Shown: positions 1 through 10,339 of the stretch, one piece after another
How the letters are laid out: every line of letters starts with the position of its first letter
How positions within the stretch are numbered: position 1 is the stretch's first letter
NCBI GenBank assembly: GCA_017562135.1
Contig: QEYB01000100.1
Location: 62,001-126,000, forward strand
DNA: 64,000 bases
Direction: 5' to 3'
Source: Dipylidium caninum
Taxonomy: Eukaryota > Platyhelminthes > Cestoda > Cyclophyllidea > Dipylidiidae
The notes under the pieces: generated by a model
What the model saw: the letters and a program-made list of their open reading frames with translations, nothing else
Told to the model about the DNA's origin: nothing
The model's database searches: none
Program-made: the position numbers and the translations under genes

Positions 1-1330
1 TGAAAGCACTCATGCAGCGTGCATTTCCGCACTTCGGCTCTGAGCGTTCCATTATGCTTAATGCCAGATCGTCCTCGCGGCCGAGAGGTCTTCGAAAGTG
101 ATGAGCAAGAATTTTGCCTCGGTTGGGATATATTCTTACTGGCGACTCTGAGAGATTCTCCCAAACTACAAGGTTGGGCTATAAGGGGTCCTTCCCCGAG
201 TGGTTACATCACAAAAACTTAATCAAATCATTGTTCTTGAATTTGATGTCTGAGCGGTGTTGGGAGAATGGATCGTCAGGCTGTGAGGATCCACCTGCCG
301 ATCCACCTCGCTTTTCTCCTTAACACGAACCTGGGCATCACCTGCCATAATTTTTCGAGGCATTCCCACATTTCCGTGAACATTTTGCTCACCTGCCACT
401 TTATTAAGGACAGTTAAAGCATGGAACGGGAAGTGACCACTTCACTTGGTCTGGATTCTTCCCACTGCCATACAAGCGAGAACTTCTTCTGGATATTGCT
501 TGACAGACCCAAATGCGACTCGACGTCAGTTGATGGAGTCTTATTCACGCTTGACGTCTTCTCTAGACTAAAACCCTGCTCACAACTCGCTCAATGGGCG
601 ATATTGCATGCATTTTTTCCAGATACTTCCTAATTTCTCTACCAACATGAGGCAGAGTTTATGCCGCATAAAAAAGACCCAGAAGGATATTGCGTCTAGA
701 GACCCCGGGTAAAGAACAAGGTCTGACTGAGGGAGCACTTCGATGGAAAAAAAGTAATTCCATCAAAACTCTTCTCTGGGTTATCATTACGCTACACAAA
801 GTACCCCAGCTGCCATGTATGCTGCGGCGAAAGTGACTCTTATACATTATGCCAGTCGGTAGAGCAAAGAGGCTTCGTGCGTGTGGAAACACGCCATTTC
901 AAGTGAGTAGGCTGAAGAAACACTGTAAGATGAAGCCTCCAGTTATGAGATACTCCTGGCTCCGTGGAGGAGCGTTCACAGTCCGACGGTGCGGAGGACG
1001 GAGGAGCGGCCAACATGGAACAAAGTATCCTTCCTTATTACATGTGCACGTAAGGTGCCCATCTTCCCGGCATTTGCTTTTGTACTGATGTTGTATTATT
1101 TCATTTGCCTGCCAGATTAACTCACAGGCCATGTTGAGGCTACGAGCGCAGACTGTGTATTTTACAATGGTTATATCAGGAAGGTAGGGTTGGGGCTGTT
1201 AGGGTCATCTCGTTGTTGTTACTCCACCTTTAATGCAGTCATATGTGAGGGCGATGACGAAGGTTGGAATGGGATAGGTAGGTAGGTAGGAAGGTAGGTA
1301 GGTAGGTAGGTAGGTAGGTAGGGAAAGAGG
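1..1330. other. No supportable gene
   Basis: I see no recognisable protein, RNA gene or repeat copy here. One weak possibility is a short plus-strand exon at 849-902: ATG, 18 codons, then a GTGAGT donor. A frame opening after the AG near 988 would follow it and stop near 1,053. The intervening acceptor lacks a pyrimidine tract, so I do not call it a gene. Confidence 0.4.
1274..1323. repeat. (TAGG)n tetranucleotide tract
   Basis: About twelve TAGG/GTAG units with one AAGG interruption. The tract lies just before the start of the third copy of the outer arm and is not seen in either arm. Confidence 0.9.
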
Positions 1331-1458
1331 GGGAGGGGAATGAATGCGGGGAGGGGGATAGGGGAAATGGGGGAGGGCGGATAGAGTTAGAGAGTGAGAG
1401 AGGTAATGTTATAAGAGTGTTGCAGGTAGAACTGGCTAGTTGAGCGGCAGGCGGACCA

Positions 1459-1497
1459 GCGGGCAGGCAGGCAGGCAGGCAGGCATGCAGGCAGGCG
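1459..1497. repeat. (GGCA)n tract, counterpart of the left-arm (CTGC)22
   Basis: About nine GGCA/GCAG units with one ATGC interruption. Flanking sequence on one side (about 1,410-1,450) matches the reverse complement of the sequence just right of the 31,149 tract, so this is the same locus in another copy and is much shorter here. Confidence 0.8.
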
Positions 1498-2167
1498 GCA
1501 GCGTGGGCAAAGTCTTAGAAATTGTGAGAATTGGTATTGCCTCGACCGAAGCGAATGTCTCGTGAGGAAGAAGTGTTAAAATAGACTTGTGTCTGTTGAA
1601 CTGGATGTCTGGTTGAAATGGCGCAGATGGTGGCTGAAGTATTAGAAAGTCTGTTCTCGCTCCTGCCTACGTAAAGTTCAGATCGAAGCCTCGTAGCGAG
1701 GCATCCTCATCTCTTCTTCTTTCACCGCGGAAGAACAGGCAGCCGAAAGAGGAAAGTGGCTCGTTCACTCGTTACTTCGCCCTCCCTTTCATCCTACTAA
1801 GCTTCTAGGGCTTCCAGCCCTTCTGGTTGCAACCGGATGAGTTGACCTCAGTGCGTGTTGACAAGGAGAGAGGAGAGGAGAGAGAGGAGGCATTTGAGGC
1901 TGCAGTGAGCTGTTAAGAAGAGGCTGGTAGCAGCGTGAACAAAGATATATTTATTGCAGAGGCTTCCCAAAGTGTCACCTATCAGACAATTGTAATGGTG
2001 TTGAGAAGAGAAGAGAAAAGAAGAGAAGAGAGGATAGCAGACGGAGGAGAGGATAGGAGAGGATAGGATAGGAGAGGAGAGGAGAGGAGAAGAAAGCGAA
2101 AGTTGTCCCGTATGGACGAGGGGTGGAAAGGGTGGAGAGAATGACGTAGTTGGTGTTAAAACAGAGT

Positions 2168-2283
2168 GGAGTCGAGTCGAGTCGAGCCGAGCCGAGCCGA
2201 GCCGAGTCGAGCCGAGCCGATTGGAGTGGAGTGGAGTGGAGAGGAGTGGAGTGGAGTGGGGTGGAGTGGAGTGGATTGGAGTA
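2168..2283. repeat. Pentanucleotide minisatellite GAGYC then GGAGT
   Basis: A run of GAGTC/GAGCC pentamers (about 2,168-2,220) passes directly into a run of GGAGT pentamers (about 2,222-2,283). Neither arm shows it at the matching position: around 30,440 and 60,160 only a single short stretch is present. The expansion is therefore private to this copy. Confidence 0.85.
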
Positions 2284-3012
2284 GGAAAGTTCTAGTAAAT
2301 AGGGGAGAGCGGGTAGCAGACTAGGCTCTGCATCTCTCCACAGGGCATTGGAATGTGTGAGGTGTTGGAACAATTGGCACGGTTTTGGAGGGCAAAATTT
2401 GGCAAAGCGAATAGAAGTATGTGAGGCTTCTGAGGCTACGGTTGCATGTGCGAAGCACTAAACCTGCTGGCACTTGACCGAGAACCAACCGTAAGTGCAC
2501 AGACATCGGCGAGAAGGCCTCCTCTTCTTAGTGGTGAAAGCGTCGCTCACACCACGTGCTTGGACATCTCCAAACAACGACATTCATGCAGCTCGATTTG
2601 CATGGATTTCTGGGCTGATGGTCTGTTGGCGCCTTGGGTTGCTCATCGGTCTCGTAGTTTCTGCCTACCCACGAAGAGAATAGTCGTCTGCATGCCACTC
2701 GCCGCTTTTAACCAACGATCCTAATTTTGGTGAAAGGTAAATTCAATGCGGGCACGGTCCTTACTCAAGGCGTATTCACTCAGGGGCAAAGCTTTCACAT
2801 TGGTCCTCTCCCTTATCCACTCACCTCGCATGTGTCCAACTGCAACCGCCAGAGCTCTGCACACCTCATTTCCTCCCTCGACTCCCTGACTCCCCGCTTC
2901 CGCTTCCGCTTCCGCTTCCGCGACTCGCCGCCTCACCGCCTCCTCGGCTCCTCCACTTCCGCTGCTCGTCCACTTTCGTGTCTCACCAATTGATACCACC
3001 TACTCACGCCAT

Positions 3013-4600
3013 CTACTTCTTTCTCCAGAAGCAACAAAAGAGATGCGTGAATCTTCTTCTCCGCTGCAAAATAAGAGAAGTCACTTCGCTTAATGGCCTC
3101 ACAATTTGATAACAACTTCCACCAACACTTGAAGACAATGTACACTGCTCGCTTACAGATTTCCGTGTTGATGGCTTCGTGGACGGAGGCTCCTCACTGT
3201 AAAGCTTCCGGTTGGCACCTATGCAGAGGAGACACATTCTCTTCAGTCGAAGATCACTCGTGCAACCCATTGCACCACACTACTACTGGGCGCAGGAGGA
3301 CTACTTTCATCGTAAGACGAAGTAAGTGAACACTCACGGATTCGTTTGAGCGCTTTCTCCAGGGGCTCAGAGTCATCATCTTCAGACACATCTTCCAATA
3401 GAACGGTCCACCAACCGTTGGCAGATCCGCCTGTGGCTGGCTTCGTCGGCGGCGTCTTCTCCCTGCCACGCGTTCGGTTGGCAACTGTGTGGAGGGGACA
3501 GACACACATACTCTTGAGTCAAAGATCGCTCATGAACCATTGCACTACACTCTTCAAGAGGACTACGTTGATCTTAAGATGAAGTGAGCGAACACTCACG
3601 GATGCCTTCGAGCGCTTCTTCGGCCGACTCGGAGACATCTTCTTCAGACTCCTCTTCCCATAGAAATGTGTGCCGATCGGTCACAGAGGGGCCTGCAAGT
3701 AGCTTCGCCGATGTCTCTTCGCTGCAACGCATTCGATTGCCAACTACGCAGAGAAGACACATTCTCTTCAGTCGAAGATCACTGATAAACCATTGCACCA
3801 CACTCCTCGAAAAGACTACGTTGACCATAAGACGAAGTAAGCGACCACTCACGGATGCGTTGAAGTGCTTCTTCAGCCGACTCAGAGTCATCCTCGCCAG
3901 ACTCAGACTCCTCCTCCCGTGGCAATGTCTTCACATCTTCTTCCTCCCCCGACTCCACCTCATACTCCAATTCTCCACCGCTTGAGTCCTCACTTTTTGC
4001 CCTTCTCTCCAAATGCGATTCGACCTCTCTCTCTCTCCCCCTCTCCCCCTCTCCCCCTCTCCTTCTCCCTCTTCTTCCACTTCCTCTCCTTCTGCTTCTC
4101 CTTCCCTTGATTTCATGCTTTCACTTTCGTATTCTGCCTCTGAAAATAAATCTCTCATGCTTATTCCTTCTTCAGCTTCTTCCTCTCGCCCTCTCTCACA
4201 ATCGTCTTCCTCCATTTCGTCCGTCCCCGTCCGCGCCCTCGTCTCGGTAATCGCTTCCATGTCCGCTTCCATTTCTGCTTCCACTTCCGTCTCCGCCCTC
4301 GTCCTCGTCCCGTCCCCTGTCGCCGAATCCGCTTCCATTCTCTGCTCCGTCTCCGTCTCCGTCTCCGTCTCCGTCTCCGTCTCCGTCTCCGCCTCCGCCT
4401 CCGCCTCTCGCCTCCGCCTCTGCCTCCGCCTCTGCCTCCGCCTCTGCCTCCGCCTCTGCCTCCGCCTCTGCCTCCGCCTGCCCTTCTTTATCTGTCTCCA
4501 CCTCCACCTCCACTTCCACCTCTACTTCCACCTCTACTCCCGCTTCTGATTCCACCTTCTCTTTCCACCCTCTCTCAACTTCCATCTCCACATCTGGCTC
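3013..4600 (-). CDS. 3-prime part of an acidic multi-exon gene with a duplicated-exon array
   Basis: Unknown function. The reading runs from high to low coordinates. An acidic exon, Glu/Asp-rich with GD-type low complexity, ends at 3,853 with a GTGAGT donor. Exon A follows (3,743-3,600, 144 bases), then exon B (3,484-3,338, 147), exon C (3,218-3,157, 62) and terminal exon D (3,063-3,013), which ends in a Cys-Cys-aromatic-Trp-Arg-Lys-Lys type tail. Introns are 93-119 bases with GT and AG at every edge. Exons A and B start and end in the same phase, so they can be added or lost without breaking the frame. They share an N-R-x-R start and an S-E-x-x-E-E-A-L-x-x-I end. The purine-rich acidic exon shows a change of reading frame near 4,060, so the full product may be broken. 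Homologous to 28,512-29,692 and 60,917-62,140. Confidence 0.5.
4030..4480. repeat. Pyrimidine-rich simple repeats inside the acidic exon
   Basis: CTCTCCCC units at about 4,030-4,060, GTCTCC hexamers at about 4,346-4,395, then GCCTCT/GCCTCC hexamers to about 4,480. On the minus strand these code for the Glu/Gly/Asp-rich runs of the acidic gene. Length changes in non-multiples of three would explain the shifted frame seen in this copy. Confidence 0.85.
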
Positions 4601-4620
4601 CGTCTCCGTCTCCGTCTCCG

Positions 4621-5768
4621 ATATTTATCCAGACATCTCCACAATCAAAATGCTACTCATTCCCTATTCAGTAGCACAACGCATAAACCAAGTAGGTCGA
4701 GTTTACAGTGGCGAAAGAATGTCCCTTGGCGAAAGGATTTAATTCACGAGATTGGATATAGAGTCATTGGTTTTTTTAAACCCACACCATTCGAAGAAAG
4801 TCCTGGAAATCCCGTCTAGGGTTTAAAATTTGTGAGTATTTGGTGTGACATAGGACAAGAATCTCCCCAAAGCCGGACTTACTACAACCATATCAAACTA
4901 TAGTTCCTGTTTCCACCCATTTCGATCAGTCTTCTGGTTAACGCCAGCTAACCTGTTTTATCTATTGTCGAATGGAAAATTTACACCGGTTAATCAGCTA
5001 ACCCGGCCTGGCAAATTGACCTTTAAAATTATTTCTCTAGTCAAAATTTATCAGATTTATGTCCATTCTACTTTGTTCAATGTCACTCAGTGGCGTCGCT
5101 GAGATGATCAGAGACTAATCCACTCCGCCAAAGCCGTATTCGCATACCTCCTAAACATTGTTCCATTCAGCATGATAATAAGTAACCTGTGCACTGGTAA
5201 TCGTGGACGCCACGCTGGACAACATTCATCTTCTCATCTGACCATATCAACAGGCTACATTGCAAAAGACAACACCCTAATTAATATCAGCCTTCTCTTA
5301 ACACATATCAACCCACTTCCTACTCCCTCTCCTTTCATGAGAGTGCCTTCCAACATGACTTTCACCTCACTCTTCCCGACTTTACATCTTCACAAGCCCG
5401 CAAGGCTGATTGCCCGCAGTCGGTTGACTTTAAATCTGATTGCTAGTCTCCAACCATGCGGTAACACTAACTCACTTTGTTGGTGGAATTCTCCTTTTGT
5501 TCACGCTTATTGTGAAGGGTTCGGTTAGGTTTCTAAAGGCATCCTCCATTATTCTGTGCATGTCAAATAGTAAAGCCTCAGCAGGCAAAAATCATTCTTG
5601 TATTAGGTGACCCGTGATTGTACGATAAAGTCTCATCCCCCAGCATATATCCTGATAGCCACAAGAGAGAATAGAGACGTCTCTACAAAGAGCCGGCAGA
5701 CAAATGCCGAGGGTGAATCCTTATGCGGAAATTCGTGGAACATGAGTTTACCCTATTTTTGCCTACAG
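4621..5768. other. No supportable gene
   Basis: Mixed-composition sequence with no repeat copy elsewhere in the window that I can find. One open frame at 5,172-5,528 has no splice signals or recognisable content. A possible 5-prime exon of the next gene around 5,690-5,720, ending at a GTGAAT donor, was considered but its acceptor is poor. Confidence 0.4.
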
Positions 5769-6076
5769 CCTGCGGAGGTCGACCAACAGGAGAGTATGCG
5801 AGATGGTTAATGGCCTGCGGGCGGTGCAGCGGTGTGAAAGACTACAGGCTCAGTCGCCGTTCCATCCTCGTCGATGATTAAAGCGATCGGTTTCTCTACC
5901 CTCCCTGATTGTAGTGCCGGTCGGGTGGTAGAGACGAGTGCCACGCAGATCTACGTCTTCTTCGTCGCAGTCATGACGTGTACTGCGATGGCAGAGGAGT
6001 GCTCGGTAAGTCTTTTATTGATCGTTTCATCAGCAACGTTCTCTTGCAGCTCGTGGCCATGCAGGTGCCATATTAA
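5769..6076 (+). CDS. Candidate small gene, last three exons
   Basis: Unknown function. Exon 5,769-5,831 follows a strong acceptor (long pyrimidine run then CTACAG) and ends before GTGTGA. Exon 5,915-6,005 follows a pyrimidine-rich acceptor and ends at a GTAAGT donor. Exon 6,050-6,076 follows TTCTCTTGCAG and reads eight codons to a TAA. Introns are 83 and 44 bases. The phases join without a stop to give about 60 residues: a basic start (RRSTNRR), a hydrophobic stretch (YVFFVAV) and a short Val-Ala-Met tail. No upstream start exon could be fixed. The model rests only on splice motifs and frame agreement; a chance arrangement is possible. Confidence 0.35.
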
Positions 6077-6205
6077 TAAGCACCCACTTTCTCGGATTTC
6101 ATATAATGGGCACGCAACAGTACTTTGGTAGCCATAATTCCCTTGAGGATTTTCAATGCCATATGGCTCCTGTGCGGAGCGAGAGACCCCGGCATCCGGA
6201 GTGCA

Positions 6206-6445
6206 TCAGAAGAAGTACCATACCAAAATCATCGCATGGACATCACCACGAAAGTCTGCTCCGCTCTCCGCAGTGGCCAGAATAGAGTTCGCGGGCCAAA
6301 AACTGTCCACTTCTAATGAAACCAGGCAAAGCCCAAGGAAAAGTAAAGTATATCTGAAAACATTGGGCAAATGTGGAAACATTGAATTAAAGAAACCACT
6401 TAAAATCCTATAAGAAATAGGACTTGAGACAGTCCAGCAGCCCAT
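6206..6445 (-). CDS. Open frame, possible downstream exon of the 6.7-6.9 kb gene
   Basis: An ATG-started 79-codon frame with a hydrophobic run (RYTLLFLGLCLVSL) that could span a membrane. It lies in the same orientation and just downstream of the two phase-matched exons at 6,712-6,927, and an AG acceptor precedes it. I could not connect it in phase without a guessed intermediate exon, so the link is inference only. Confidence 0.22.
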   Translation of the reverse strand: MGCWTVSSPISYRILSGFFNSMFPHLPNVFRYTLLFLGLCLVSLEVDSFWPANSILATAESGADFRGDVHAMILVWYFF

Positions 6446-6711
6446 CTTAATCTGATTGATTTCAAGTGAAGCACCTCGTCGAGGGTGTAAAAGTCCTCTT
6501 CCGAGTAAAGATTATCCAAAATGAACAAAGAAGTCTTTTTACAAAAGAACATACTCCAGCACTAAATTCGGCCATTACCTGCTCATAAGTCTTTTACAAT
6601 TCGTCACACTAATCACCACTGCCCAAAAAAACGAGGTCATATGAGACATAGGTGGCATATCTGCTTCCTTTTCTGTGGGGCCAAATAATTCAGAGGCACA
6701 AGTTCACTCAC

Positions 6712-6927
6712 TAAACTACTTGTTTATCCCTTTCAAGTAACATTCCACTACGGTCCCACGCATTGTAACGTGTTACCTACAGAGGTGGTGAGGATTTATC
6801 AGCAAAAATCAGGGCTTGATGATTACTAAGTAACAAGGTTAGGCAATTAAACACTCACAAGGGAAAACATTGTTTCCAAATAGTGCAAATATCGCAGTCT
6901 TGGTTGCTCAATTTTACCTCCAACCGC
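6712..6927 (-). CDS. Two candidate exons of an unknown gene
   Basis: Exon 6,927-6,859 is preceded by a TTAG acceptor, reads 23 codons from a phase-0 start and stops exactly at a GTGAGTG donor. After an 82-base intron with a pyrimidine-rich CTCTGTAG acceptor, exon 6,776-6,712 continues in the same phase for 21 codons and again ends at GTGAGTG. Content is ordinary globular protein (LRYLHYLETMF; NAWDRSGMLLERDKQ). No family recognised. Part of the gene probably lies upstream, perhaps including the frame at about 7,250-7,386. Confidence 0.33.
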
Positions 6928-7249
6928 CTAATCCACAACCTTTCAATGCACTACACCTCTGATCCACTAAATATATCGCAAAAATTTCCTTCATTTCCTA
7001 CTGCATCCATTCCTCCTTCCGGAGTAGGAAAATGGAGGCAATAGGCTTACTGCGGACAAGTGGCCTTAAGGGCTTGAGAACGAGTGAGGTTGGAGAGAAT
7101 GGGACGAGAATGGCGCTGATAAGTACTTTTTGCGAGGGAGGGAGGTGGGAAAGGCGAGGGAGGGTAGAGGAGTGTGTAGGCGTAGGAAACAACGCGGCAG
7201 AGGGGGCTGGCTGATGTTAAACAAAGCAATGAGCGATGGCGAAATTGTG

Positions 7250-7386
7250 TTTTGCTGGTAGGAAAATCAAGTCCCTTTTTCTTGCTACAACTGCCAACAT
7301 GTTTGTATCCCAATTCATGAACGTCTTCAGGCCTTGCCTTCAAGTCTTCTGCTCTCTCAAATGGAGCACGAAATTCGAGCGAGAAG
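7250..7386 (-). CDS. Candidate exon
   Basis: After a CTATCAACAG acceptor the minus strand reads a charged stretch (RAEDLKARPEDVHELGYKH) followed by a Lys run, inside a longer 148-codon open frame (7,493-7,047). The composition is protein-like and the position is upstream of the 6.7-6.9 kb exons in the same orientation. No donor of good quality closes it, so the exon end is uncertain. Confidence 0.25.
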
Positions 7387-8209
7387 CTGTTGATAGAGCA
7401 TGATCCACTTAAAAAAACCGAGTGTAAGGCAGAAGTGGGCCCAAGCGAGAGCTTCCTTGGGCCTAAAGGACAGTCAATCTGGCAGTGGGTCATCTAAAGT
7501 AGAATGGTGCAGTTGCCATCCTTTGAAAAGCGTCAATGGGTGAACACAGTAAAAGCGGGATTAAGGTATTTTTTGCACGCCGAAAACCGAGATAGTGAAA
7601 ATTGGTGGTGTAACACGATATTGCCCGCAATAATAACACACTCCGATCGTAAAATTTAAGCCCGCATGCCGAACTTTACTTGCTGCTTTTCTGAACGTAA
7701 AGTTGGAGCGTGGAGTAGAGAGGAGGAAGAGAGCGGCATCACCCTCGACCTGGCGGTCGCTCCTGTACACTGAGAAAATCGTCTTGCGTGCGCATCTGAC
7801 TACATGGATGTTGAGAGTAAAATGAGTTGGAGTATTTCTCAAATTCTAGTCACGACCATTGCATCAACGCTTTGGGGTGAGGGTGTGGAGTCTTTCGCGC
7901 GTTTTCCCAGCTCAGGGCCCCATGGCAAACGAATTCTCCTTACTAAAGAAGGTACCATCACCTGCGCATATGCATCACTAGCTCTTTGTACGCCACAATC
8001 TTCCAAGTCTATACGAAGACAATGTGCTCTATAGAGTAGCGTGATAGCCACAACGGTACAGCCTACTACAAAAGGCGAATTGTGCCGAGAACGTGGCCGA
8101 ATCACGTCTTTTACTTATACTTCAATTCAGCATATTGGATAATCTCTGTCAACACTGTGTCATGCGTTAGACTGTCGACTCAACTCCTCCCCATCTAGCA
8201 ATTGGCAAG

Positions 8210-8640
8210 CAGAGTTTCAATCGAGAAGACGTCGGCCGTGAATGGAACTCATAAACTCACGTCTAATCACAGTTGATCAGTGATCTCGTCAAGGACCAGA
8301 CTGCTGAAAGATGACTAGTCTCAACTCTCGCTATTCGCGAATGCGGCTCCTATTGCCTCCTGAGCTACAGTCGAGAAAAGCTGATCGACTTTCGGGCTTA
8401 TTTAATGCTCAGTCAGGATGATTCCCCCCGATCCGACTAGGAAGTCGCGGCAATCTGTGCTTAATGGTGTGTAAGTGTTAGCTAAAAACGTATCTCCGGA
8501 AGCAGAGAGATCACTAGCTGTGCAGTCTCCACTCCACTATTACTGCCTCGACTTACCGGTCGCGTTTGTCTTCTGCATCAGGCACGTTGAAGAGCAGGCT
8601 TTCATTGAGGGCCACAGCGAGGAAAAAAATCCTTATTTCG
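8210..8640. repeat. Dispersed duplicate R1, copy a
   Basis: Direct copies lie at about 10,345-10,800 and, more diverged, at about 22,850-23,290. Shared blocks include GAAGACGTCGGCCGTGAATG near 8,225 and 10,360, the CAC(A/G)GTTGA block, and the block near 8,600 (TTCATTGAGGGCCACA type). I see no transposase or terminal repeat, so this is an old segmental or repeat-family copy of unknown nature. Confidence 0.7.
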
Positions 8641-8849
8641 TGAAGTAAAATGCACGGCGGTGAGTGGAAAGAGGAGGAGGAATGGTGTTATGCGCTCAGG
8701 TAGGAAAAGGTGGAGACCAGTGGAGTGCAAATGGTGTTCTACGACTACCCGTAGACAGGTTACTTATTGTCATGCTGCATGGAACAGAGTTGAGAAGGTG
8801 TACATACACGGCCTTGACGGAGGAAAGTAGTTTCATGCAACAGTAACTG

Positions 8850-10140
8850 CCAGCACTTGCCTCCACTTTTTAACGCTGAATGGGGGCTCTCAGAAGGGAG
8901 AGTGGAATGTTCAACAGACCACACCTTTCGTGACATGCGAGCATCACTGGTGGGCACAAGACGAGAGGATACACTGTCACAAGGTCTACCACACTCAGAG
9001 GAGCATATCCGACCACCCGATTGCCGCCCCCATCCCCCGACCCGCAGGGAGCATGGAATTCTAAGGCGCATCGAGGGCCTCCTCAGTGCAGCCGACGCAG
9101 ATTTCGCCCAACTTCGCACCAAACTCGAGGTGGAGCATCACCTCAACGTGTTCCAGTGACCCGCGTCCCAAGGCACCGTGACAACTACTCCACTAAACTC
9201 ACCTCACAGCTCATGGCTGATTCAGTCGCATTTGGTGGTGCCAAATTCCCACCTCCCGCTGTCTCTCATTAGCGGCGAAAGCGCGACCGACAGTGCTCGT
9301 GGGATCAAGGCCTTCACTGACCCCTTCGACCAATCGCTGACTGCACGCATTAACGCATTTAAACCGACATGTTCGCGCCGCGCTGTTGTCGCCCTTATTT
9401 CCGTCGATCTGCAGAACTACCATGAGACACGCCACAGTAAATGTACTCATCCGTGTGCTTAATTTTATTCGGCGATTCAGAATTATTTTGTGTTGAAAAA
9501 GGAGTTGCTCGCACCTCAGATCCTCATTGCACCATCCTGCCGTAATCGAACCATGAAATGCTACTGAGGGGTGATGAGTGGCAACTTCTTTCGGCCTAAA
9601 ACATTGAATGAGCTGTGGGTTCAGCAGGGCACTGTGAGAGGAGGGGATATTTGGAGATGTTGAATGAGGGTAAGGTCTGGGAAGGCACACTCAGTGACCC
9701 CAGAACATCTGTCTACTTCACTTGAGACCCCTAACGCCTAATCGGCATCGCCTCGTCTGCCAGGACCGTGGCCATTTGGTTCCAAATGGTGCATGGGTAC
9801 CCATCCACGAGGAGGGCGCACCATCAGTCGAGATGTGGGGGTGGGACGAAAGAGCAGGGCTGCCTCACAATGACAGAAGTTGCCACACTCGCTTTGCCCA
9901 CTTTGAAAACGTCGCTTAAAACTGGCTCAACTCCTTTATCATTCAGCCTCCAGCATAACGTCTATTCGTCAACACCGTCAACTTGGGCCTGTGGGGAGAA
10001 AACCACTCTCTCCTCCACTATGAAGCTTGTCCTCAACGCACACTCGCACCACTTCACTTTCAATGTGATTCTCCCAACATTTGCAAGCAGAAGCCATGAT
10101 AGAGGAGATGGGGACCTCTTACGAGGATTTTCGATCACCA
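8850..10140. repeat. Dispersed duplicate R2, copy 1
   Basis: A direct copy lies at 13,460-14,680. Matching blocks include the CACTGACCCCTTCGACCAATCG block (near 9,317 and 13,889), the CCGACGCAGATTTCG block (near 9,093 and 13,769) and the CACCACTTCAC block (near 10,045 and 14,600). A 100-codon frame at 8,857-9,159 ends in a coiled-coil-like Leu/Ala/Glu stretch, but the second copy does not keep that frame, which argues against coding. Confidence 0.75.
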
Positions 10141-10339
10141 GGAAACAAAGAGTAGACATGTGGAACGATCAATGCGGGCATTGTCAAACGCCTCATTTCC
10201 CTTTGGCACATGGACCAGTCTGTGCTATCATAATCTGACCACTTGCGACCACTTGCATTTCACATGAAAAGCTCATTTAATGATATAACAACTGTCAGGA
10301 TGACCAAACAGTCCTGAGCACCACAAACTGTAGTGAGTG

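Larger units (their letters stand above)
1370..4620. repeat. Third, truncated copy of the outer arm (same orientation as the right arm)
   Basis: This segment aligns by eye with 59,880-61,960 of the right arm in the same orientation, and with 28,800-31,340 of the left arm in reverse. Anchor points are the CTGC/GGCA tract at 1,459, the block at 1,660-1,860 that matches the reverse complement of about 30,730-30,890, the block at 2,340-2,500 that matches 60,230-60,390, and the acidic gene at 3,013-4,600. It also keeps sequence matching left-arm 30,740-31,340, which the right arm lacks. Homology stops at a (GTCTCC)n tract near 4,620, so the 5-prime end of the acidic gene is missing. Confidence 0.85.

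Noticed and set aside
849..1053. Two-exon micro-gene (18 codons, GTGAGT, then 23 codons)
   Set aside because: The acceptor has no pyrimidine tract and no start context or promoter is evident; too little to call.
4013..4591. Ser-rich and Leu/Arg-rich frames on the plus strand (178 codons)
   Set aside because: Antisense shadow of the acidic exon; a simple-repeat translation.
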